The notes under the pieces were generated by a model. The model was given only the letters and a program-made list of their open reading frames with translations. It was not told where the DNA came from and ran no database searches. 30,081 nucleotides of DNA from Bacteroidales bacterium UBA1725 (lineage in GTDB: Bacteria > Bacteroidota > Bacteroidia > Bacteroidales > UBA932): contig DCIN01000063.1 of assembly GCA_002315815.1 (NCBI GenBank), positions 1-30,081 on the forward strand. Reading direction: 5' to 3'. The stretch's first letter is position 1. Each line of letters starts with the position of its first letter. Of this stretch, positions 24,644-30,081 are shown piece by piece. The position numbers were made by a program, and so were the translations under genes.

Positions 24644-27079
24644 TCAGAAAGTTGCAACGACCTTGATGTCTGTGGTGTTGTCTGAAGCGGTGCGAACCCA
24701 GAGGCGTTTGGTTTCAGAATCATAGAACCATCCTGCTCCGTTACGGACGGCTTCAGCAGAGTCAAGAGCATTGAGTACTGTTCCGTTCTCACTTACTGCG
24801 GTGGGTTTTGCCGAAAGGAAGGACTTGAGGACATAATTACGGTTTTCCGGCCGGTACTTGCCGTTGCTCTTTGCCATAGTCATCGTCCAAGAGACATCAG
24901 ACAGGTCGCTGCTGAATTCGGTGAAACTGCAGATTCCCTTCTCGTAATCCATACTGCGACCGTCATCCTCATAGAGAGTGTAGGTTGTCTTGCCTGCAGG
25001 ATACACATCCAAAGTCATAAGGTCACGATTCTTCTCTCCGAGATACTGCATTTCCTCCTGCATAGGGATGATGGATCCCGCCTTGATGAAGATTGGCATA
25101 ATCTCCATAGGAGAGAGGAAGGATTTATACTGACGGCCGGAGATGACCTCCCCTGTCCAATAGTCTATCCAGTCTCCGCCGGGGAAATATACAGGACGGC
25201 TGAGAGCATTCTTGGTAACCACAGGGCATATCATCATACTCTGTCCGTACATATACTGGTCGGAGATATCATAGGTATTCTCATCCTGAGGATAATCCAT
25301 TACAAGGGGTGTCATCATCGGACGTGCTGTCTTGTAAAGGTCATAAGATGCGGAATAGATGTAAGGAATGAGACGGTAGCGGAGGTTGTCGTAGGTGCGG
25401 AAGATGTCCATAGCTTCCTTGCCGTAGGTCCAGGGCTCGTGATAGCGGGGATGATCCATTCCGAATAGGGTTGCCATAGGAGTGAAGAGACCGAATTCGC
25501 ACCAGCGCACATAGAGCTCCGTATCGTACTCCGAATACTGCTCAAAACCTCCCATATTGTGAGCCCAGTAGCTGACTCCTGAAAGTGCGAGATTAAGACC
25601 GCCGCGTACTACGGGCTCAAACCACTGCCATTCACTGCCCCAGTCTCCGGCCCAGATGTAAGGGTATCTCTGGATTCCGGCATAACCCTCGCGTGTCTGG
25701 TTGAAGCCGCGCATCTTGTTCTGTTCCTTGAATTTCTCGTACGGAGCGGCGGCGTATGCTATAGGGAATACGTTGTGGAGACGCTCAAGTTCTTCACCCT
25801 TCTTTGTCTGTGGAGCCGGACCTGCATTGCGGAAACGCATTCCGAAAGCGCTTCCGACATCCGTCTTCACGAACATACAGCCCTTGTCGACTATTTTTTT
25901 CACGGCATTGTCCCACCACCAGTCGACGGCTTTCTGGTTGAAGAAGTTGACGATTCCTGTGCTCTCGAGACCCGGGTACAGAACTCCTCCCTTGGCCTTT
26001 GCCTGGTCGAGCAGTTTGAATTCAGGACCGTTGTCGAGGATGGAACGGATGTGAAGTCCCATCATCGCCACGTGTTGGTCATATACCCTGTCGAACATAT
26101 ACTGGGGGTCCTTGAAGGTAGGTCTCCACTCAAAGGTTGCGCCTCCATTGCCAAAACCTCCCTGATCTGTATTGAAATAGCGCCAGGTTGAGTCCAGCCA
26201 GAGCACATCGAAAGGTATCTTGTTGTCTCTCATCTGCTTGACGAGCTGGACGGGATAGAGGTCGGAAGTATACTGTTCGTTGCTCCAAGTCCCTCCCGAA
26301 TAAGAACCGAGATGAAGGCCGAATGCGAATTCGGGTACCAGAGGCGACTTTCCTGTAAGGTCTGTATAAAGATCGAGAATCTTGTAGAAATCCCCCCGGA
26401 AGAAATAATAGTCCATTTCTCCTCCTGTAGCCTCGAAAGAGTACTGCCCGGTGTCTGACCAACCCATATCCCAGACATTCGGAAAGGCATTGTGGAAGAA
26501 TATACCGTATCCTTTGGTGCTCATAAAGAAGGGCACGGGACAGTAATTGGCCCTGAGAATATCCTTACCGCCCACTGCCGGCTTGGGGCCGAAACCAAGA
26601 CCTACATTCAAGCTGACCCTATGACCTCTTTGATCCAGAAAGTCCATCCTCTCGCCGAAACCAAAGAAATGCTCGGCGGGGTCCAGTTCAACTCGGTTGA
26701 TGACAGCCTGTGCATCCTCGAAATGAGGTGCTCCGCTCTCTTTGTAAAGACTCTTACCTTCGGTGTCAAAGACCTCGACTGCGTAATTGGCAGATTTGTC
26801 AAGGCAGACTCTGATTGCAGAGGTGGAGAGTACGGTCCTGCCGTTATCATCAGACTCTTTTACTTGAACAGAAGGCCAGTCGTACTTTACAACCATCCAC
26901 TGCTCATCGGGTTCGAATGAGTTGTCGCGGCTGCGGCGTACACGAAACATCTCCGGTGTGCAGAATTCTATTTTCACTGTCCCTTCCGCTGTCTTGTAAC
27001 TGAAGGTCTTGGGGGCCGAAAATGCGTCAGAGAAGCACAACGTGGCCAAAAACAGGGCTAAGAGGAAAAACCGTTTCAT
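24644..27079 (-). CDS. GH31 alpha-glycosidase
   Basis: An 811-aa retaining alpha-glycosidase of family GH31 (alpha-glucosidases, alpha-xylosidases, some alpha-galactosidases). A type I signal peptide (cleavage after FSA, residue 22) is followed by the N-terminal beta-sandwich (about 25-240, with HFFGFGERMDFLDQRG), the catalytic barrel (about 245-590, FGLHLGSYSGGTW, DVLWLDSTWR), and C-terminal beta domains with the YFPGGDWIDYWTG block. The nucleophile is Asp407 in FVKTDVGSAFG and the acid/base Asp479 in YIWAGDWGSEW. The usual KTDFGE-like motif has Ser in place of Glu after the Gly, so substrate may differ from well-known members. It is the last gene of the reverse GH28-CE8-GH31 operon, 5 bp behind the esterase. 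In a pectin setting an alpha-linked decoration is plausible, but the sugar cannot be read from the sequence. Confidence 0.92.
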   Translation of the reverse strand: MKRFFLLALFLATLCFSDAFSAPKTFSYKTAEGTVKIEFCTPEMFRVRRSRDNSFEPDEQWMVVKYDWPSVQVKESDDNGRTVLSTSAIRVCLDKSANYAVEVFDTEGKSLYKESGAPHFEDAQAVINRVELDPAEHFFGFGERMDFLDQRGHRVSLNVGLGFGPKPAVGGKDILRANYCPVPFFMSTKGYGIFFHNAFPNVWDMGWSDTGQYSFEATGGEMDYYFFRGDFYKILDLYTDLTGKSPLVPEFAFGLHLGSYSGGTWSNEQYTSDLYPVQLVKQMRDNKIPFDVLWLDSTWRYFNTDQGGFGNGGATFEWRPTFKDPQYMFDRVYDQHVAMMGLHIRSILDNGPEFKLLDQAKAKGGVLYPGLESTGIVNFFNQKAVDWWWDNAVKKIVDKGCMFVKTDVGSAFGMRFRNAGPAPQTKKGEELERLHNVFPIAYAAAPYEKFKEQNKMRGFNQTREGYAGIQRYPYIWAGDWGSEWQWFEPVVRGGLNLALSGVSYWAHNMGGFEQYSEYDTELYVRWCEFGLFTPMATLFGMDHPRYHEPWTYGKEAMDIFRTYDNLRYRLIPYIYSASYDLYKTARPMMTPLVMDYPQDENTYDISDQYMYGQSMMICPVVTKNALSRPVYFPGGDWIDYWTGEVISGRQYKSFLSPMEIMPIFIKAGSIIPMQEEMQYLGEKNRDLMTLDVYPAGKTTYTLYEDDGRSMDYEKGICSFTEFSSDLSDVSWTMTMAKSNGKYRPENRNYVLKSFLSAKPTAVSENGTVLNALDSAEAVRNGAGWFYDSETKRLWVRTASDNTTDIKVVATF

Positions 27080-27084
27080 ACGAT

Positions 27085-28578
27085 TTATTGCAGTCTGGGA
27101 TTCCAGCCTTTCAGGACGTATGCAGGATTGCGGTAGTTGCGTATGGTCTCTGCATCTTTCTCGGCATCAAGCTGACGTGAGAGAGGGTCGCGCTGGGAGA
27201 CGTCCACCGGTTCACCCGTATCGGCATCGCGGGTGTTGAATTCGAGCATAGTCTGAGTATCATACTCAATTTTGCTCCACCCCTTGGGATTGAGCCCGCG
27301 CACACGGCAGTCAATGACAACAAATTCAGCCGTAGGATAACCCATATGAGGCTGCGTGGTCGAATGACCGTAATTGAATGGAACTGCAGTCTTTCCTTCG
27401 AGCAGGCATTCCACAAGCACGTCACCGTGATCAGGAGAGAAATTGCGCACCCAGGAGAGGGGGCCGCCGCCGTTGAGGAAATGGCAACGATATGCAAAAA
27501 CAGACCCGCGCCCGAGCAGAGAATCGCCGGCACCATCAAGCTTGCAACCTTCGAGGTACACGGTTCCGTTGAGCTGCCAAGCGTCACCTGTGCCCACAAG
27601 GCAGGAACGATAGATGGCTATGCGCTCTCCATTGACCAGAATACCTTCAGCCTGGCCCCATACGTCAGTTGCAATGTACATATCCTCGATGGTGATGTCA
27701 CGGCAGTTGTCCACAGTGAAAGCAGCACGGCGTGAAGGGAAGGTTCCCCGCATTTCGTTCGTCTTGTAGTTTGTGGGATGGGGATTGAATACCTCACTGT
27801 TGGCATAATGCACGATGGTGCGATCCATACCTTCACCCCTCAACACTATGTTGGATTTATTGCGGAAATAGACTATCTCCTCGTATTCTCCTTTGGCTAT
27901 GTTGATGACTGTTTTTTCCTTACTCCAGTCCGGAACGAAATCAAGAGCACCCTGGACGGTATTGAAATCTCCCTTTCCGTTGCAGTTCACTGTAAGGTTA
28001 TGGGGATCTGCAGGTCCGGACTGCTTGGTTCTGAACTTCCATTCATTCTTTTTCACCCCTTTGAACGAACCGCACTGCAACACTCCGTTATCGATGGTGA
28101 CATAGTACTCGTGACCATAGTCGAGCATATTGTGGTGAAGGTTGATGATGGCGACGCTGTCCCTGACCAGTATCGGATGAAAATGGAATCCGTCGGTGAA
28201 TCCGCCTATGATGGTGAGCTGGTATTCAGTGTTGGAAGTGGGATCGGCCCCGCAGGAAGGAGTGCCGGGAACGGTGTTCCTGTTGGTGGCGACAGTCGTG
28301 CGGGAATAATCGTATGGAGTTTTGATGTAATCACATTCGGGACCATATTTCCTGCTGGTTTTTGGACCTGCCGGAATGCTCAGGTCAAGAGTCTCGACAA
28401 GCTTGTCAGTGGCCGCATCGTAGACACGGATAAAACCTTTTTCTCCGACAACTGGTGTCCCGCTGAAAGTAAGCACAAGGTGTGTATCAGGGTTCACATT
28501 CTCTGCTCCCTTCTCAGGGAAGAATGCAGGGGCTGCCGTCAGCAGAGGAAGGACAGCCAGAATAGTTTGAAAAAACAT
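27085..28578 (-). CDS. Pectin methylesterase-like protein (divergent CE8) with N-terminal Ig-like domain
   Basis: A right-handed beta-helix protein of the pectinesterase family, which removes methyl groups from homogalacturonan. The 497-aa protein begins with a hydrophobic stretch without positive charges (MFFQTILAVLPLLTAAPAF), probably a weak signal peptide; an in-frame stop a few codons upstream excludes a longer start. An Ig-like (Big_5-type) domain covers about 20-185 and the esterase domain about 193-490, opening with CNGKGDFNTVQGALD. The catalytic pair can be placed at Asp332 (GTGDAW) and Asp352 (AGDSLLG), 20 residues apart, and an upstream Gln309 (GQAEGI) fits the family spacing. The motifs are altered: QDTL is GDAW, DFIFG is DSLLG, and the conserved Arg of LGRPW is not seen (YGHST stands near that place). 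It may have a changed substrate or be another esterase. It lies between GH28 and GH31 in one operon. Confidence 0.82.
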   Translation of the reverse strand: MFFQTILAVLPLLTAAPAFFPEKGAENVNPDTHLVLTFSGTPVVGEKGFIRVYDAATDKLVETLDLSIPAGPKTSRKYGPECDYIKTPYDYSRTTVATNRNTVPGTPSCGADPTSNTEYQLTIIGGFTDGFHFHPILVRDSVAIINLHHNMLDYGHEYYVTIDNGVLQCGSFKGVKKNEWKFRTKQSGPADPHNLTVNCNGKGDFNTVQGALDFVPDWSKEKTVINIAKGEYEEIVYFRNKSNIVLRGEGMDRTIVHYANSEVFNPHPTNYKTNEMRGTFPSRRAAFTVDNCRDITIEDMYIATDVWGQAEGILVNGERIAIYRSCLVGTGDAWQLNGTVYLEGCKLDGAGDSLLGRGSVFAYRCHFLNGGGPLSWVRNFSPDHGDVLVECLLEGKTAVPFNYGHSTTQPHMGYPTAEFVVIDCRVRGLNPKGWSKIEYDTQTMLEFNTRDADTGEPVDVSQRDPLSRQLDAEKDAETIRNYRNPAYVLKGWNPRLQ

Positions 28579-28598
28579 ATTATATTATCTTGTATTAT

Positions 28599-30008
28599 TT
28601 ACATTTCAAAATCTTCACCGTTGATGCTGCAACTTTCGAAAGTTACGTCCTTGTAGGCTCCTCTGAGACTGTTTCCATCGGTCACCCCATCGAAATTGCA
28701 GTTGCGGAAATGGATGTTGTTCACATTCTCCGGATCCTCCAGACCGTCGATGACAAGAGCGTTGCGAGCCTTGACACAACTGACGTTCTCTATGTTGACA
28801 TTCCTGACAGTGGGTATGAATCCGCGCTCGGCGACCTCCCTCGGCTCATAGAGAAGGTTCACGCTCGCGATGGCTCCTCCACAGGTGCCGACTTCCACAT
28901 TCTTGAACCATATATTCTCGATGACACCGCCTCTTGCAGTTGAGGTCTTGATACGGAGCACCACGTTGAGGTGGGGAGAGTCCATCTTACAGTCAGACAC
29001 ATAAAGGTTGCGGTATCCGCCGGATATCTCGGATCCGATGGTTACACCTCCGTGGCCGTTGGCCATATTGCAGTTACGTACCACGATGTTCTCACTGGGA
29101 CGTCCCCATCTGCGTCCGTCCACGTTACGTCCGCTCTTGATGGCTATGCAGTCGTCCCCGGTATTGAAAGTGCAGCCCTCAATAAGGACATTCCTGCAGG
29201 ACTCGGGATCACAGCCGTCCCCGTTGGGACCGGAATTGTCAACTGTCACGTTTCTGATAATAATATCTTCGCACAGAAGTGGATGAAGCACCCAGAAAGG
29301 TGAGCGCAGCAAAGTCACGCCTTCTATCAGGACAGTCTTGCAGAGTGTGAAATTGAGAGTCTGGGGGCGGAGTGTGTTCTCCACGCTTGTAATTCTCTCG
29401 TACACAGGTTTGGAAGCCTCACCCCACTTGAGGAGTTCAAGACGGGAAGGAGCGATGAACTCAGCCTTGGGATCATCACCCAGATAGTGCCCCATACGTT
29501 CATTGTACATCTGGAGCCTCCACCAGTTCTCATATGAAGCCTGTCCGTCTATGGTGCCGTTCCCGGTCACGGCAATGTTGGTCTCACCATAAGCATATAT
29601 CAGGGGATGTGCATTGTTGACATCGACACCCTCCCAGCGTGTACGGACTGCGGGGAAATACAGATTCACGTCGGGGATGAATTTCAGTACTGCGTTGTCG
29701 GCAAGGTGAAGGTTGACATTGCTCTTGAGAGTGATGGGACCGGTATACCACTCTCCGTCAGGTACTTCAACTGTGCCTCCGCCATTCAGACTGACGGTGA
29801 CAATAGCAAGATTGATGGCCTCGTGGCAACTTTGTTCGGGATTGCCAGCGACCGCTCCGAAATCTGCAATGCTGACAGAATACTCGGGGAAGCTGACCTT
29901 GGTCATAGTCTTGACGATATTCTCCGCCTGCTTCCACGGGTCTGTCACATTGCCGGAGCAGGAAGCGAAAAGCGCTGCAAGAGAAAGGAGGATGACTGTT
30001 TTTTTCAT
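28599..30008 (-). CDS. GH28 polygalacturonase-family lipoprotein
   Basis: GH28 enzymes hydrolyse alpha-linked galacturonic acid bonds in homogalacturonan or rhamnogalacturonan, inverting mechanism, beta-helix fold. The 469-aa protein has a lipoprotein signal with lipobox FASC (Cys17), so it is membrane-anchored and perhaps surface exposed. After a spacer the family start SIADFGAVAGN follows. All four GH28 motifs are present: PNGDGCD (Asn262, Asp264, Asp267, equivalent to NTDG), TGDDCIAIKSG (Asp285, Asp286), NGHGGVTIGSE (His319) and RIK (Arg352 to Lys354). The motif set is closer to exo-acting and bacterial rhamnogalacturonan-active members than to fungal endo-enzymes by general appearance, but this is not certain. 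It is the first visible gene of the reverse operon, 20 bp ahead of the esterase gene. The 73 bp upstream to the window edge show no good promoter. Confidence 0.94.
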   Translation of the reverse strand: MKKTVILLSLAALFASCSGNVTDPWKQAENIVKTMTKVSFPEYSVSIADFGAVAGNPEQSCHEAINLAIVTVSLNGGGTVEVPDGEWYTGPITLKSNVNLHLADNAVLKFIPDVNLYFPAVRTRWEGVDVNNAHPLIYAYGETNIAVTGNGTIDGQASYENWWRLQMYNERMGHYLGDDPKAEFIAPSRLELLKWGEASKPVYERITSVENTLRPQTLNFTLCKTVLIEGVTLLRSPFWVLHPLLCEDIIIRNVTVDNSGPNGDGCDPESCRNVLIEGCTFNTGDDCIAIKSGRNVDGRRWGRPSENIVVRNCNMANGHGGVTIGSEISGGYRNLYVSDCKMDSPHLNVVLRIKTSTARGGVIENIWFKNVEVGTCGGAIASVNLLYEPREVAERGFIPTVRNVNIENVSCVKARNALVIDGLEDPENVNNIHFRNCNFDGVTDGNSLRGAYKDVTFESCSINGEDFEM

Positions 30009-30081
30009 ATCGGTTATTTTGGTTATTGTTAGTATTATTCCTCTTATTTGAGATTCACTTAGTAAAGAGAAAAAAATAAGT

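Noticed and set aside
27778..28656. Long open frame of 292 codons on the + strand
   Set aside because: It runs fully antisense to the CE8-like gene, has no recognisable domain, and the reverse-strand gene shows clear family motifs.
30009..30081. Promoter and operator for the GH28 operon, with a GGTTATT pair at 30012-30018 and 30021-30027
   Set aside because: Only a weak TATTTTTT-like stretch is seen near the edge, its -33 region lies outside the window, and the short repeat in AT-rich sequence is not convincing.

Overview
This window comes from the chromosome of a gut- or rumen-type member of the Bacteroidota, most likely Bacteroidales. Three things point there: two SusC/SusD outer-membrane transporter pairs, a hybrid-two-component-like regulator with periplasmic propellers, and promoters of the Bacteroidetes type (-7 element TAnnTTTG). 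Genus cannot be fixed by eye. Apart from the housekeeping gene lepA at the left edge, essentially everything belongs to a pectin-degradation locus (polysaccharide utilisation locus, PUL) built around the beta-1,4-galactan side chains of rhamnogalacturonan I.

Layout. (1) 109-1896: lepA, forward. (2) 2024-7365: a SusC/SusD pair, forward, with its own promoter and no enzyme attached; it ends at a strong two-hairpin terminator region (7371-7453). (3) 21571 down to 7472, reverse: a tightly packed seven-gene operon: GH2, tandem double-domain GH53, SusC, SusD, SusE-like glycan-binding lipoprotein, GH2, GH53. The order SusC-SusD-binding protein-enzymes with GH53 and GH2 resembles the galactan PUL of Bacteroides thetaiotaomicron. 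(4) 21678-24617, forward and divergent from that operon: a regulator with HTCS-like periplasmic sensor, a membrane segment, a coiled coil and an AraC helix-turn-helix, but no histidine kinase and no receiver domain. (5) 30008 down to 24644, reverse: GH28, a pectin-methylesterase-like protein and GH31, a second operon for the pectin backbone or other decorations; it may continue beyond the right edge.

How it would work (inference from families): galactan is bound by the SusE-like lipoprotein and SusD, imported through SusC, cut internally by the two GH53 endo-galactanases and trimmed to galactose by the two GH2 beta-galactosidases. GH28 and the CE8-like esterase would act on the galacturonan-containing backbone. 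The regulator probably senses a galacto-oligosaccharide in the periplasm and acts directly on the shared divergent control region (21572-21677), which holds two close -7 elements and a 10-bp direct repeat at 21-bp spacing.

The most unusual points are the kinase-less membrane-bound regulator, the double GH53 protein with both catalytic sites intact, the compact divergent control region, and a CE8-like protein whose conserved motifs are altered. All spaces between genes are under 150 bp. I saw no tRNA, rRNA, CRISPR array, insertion sequence or phage gene.
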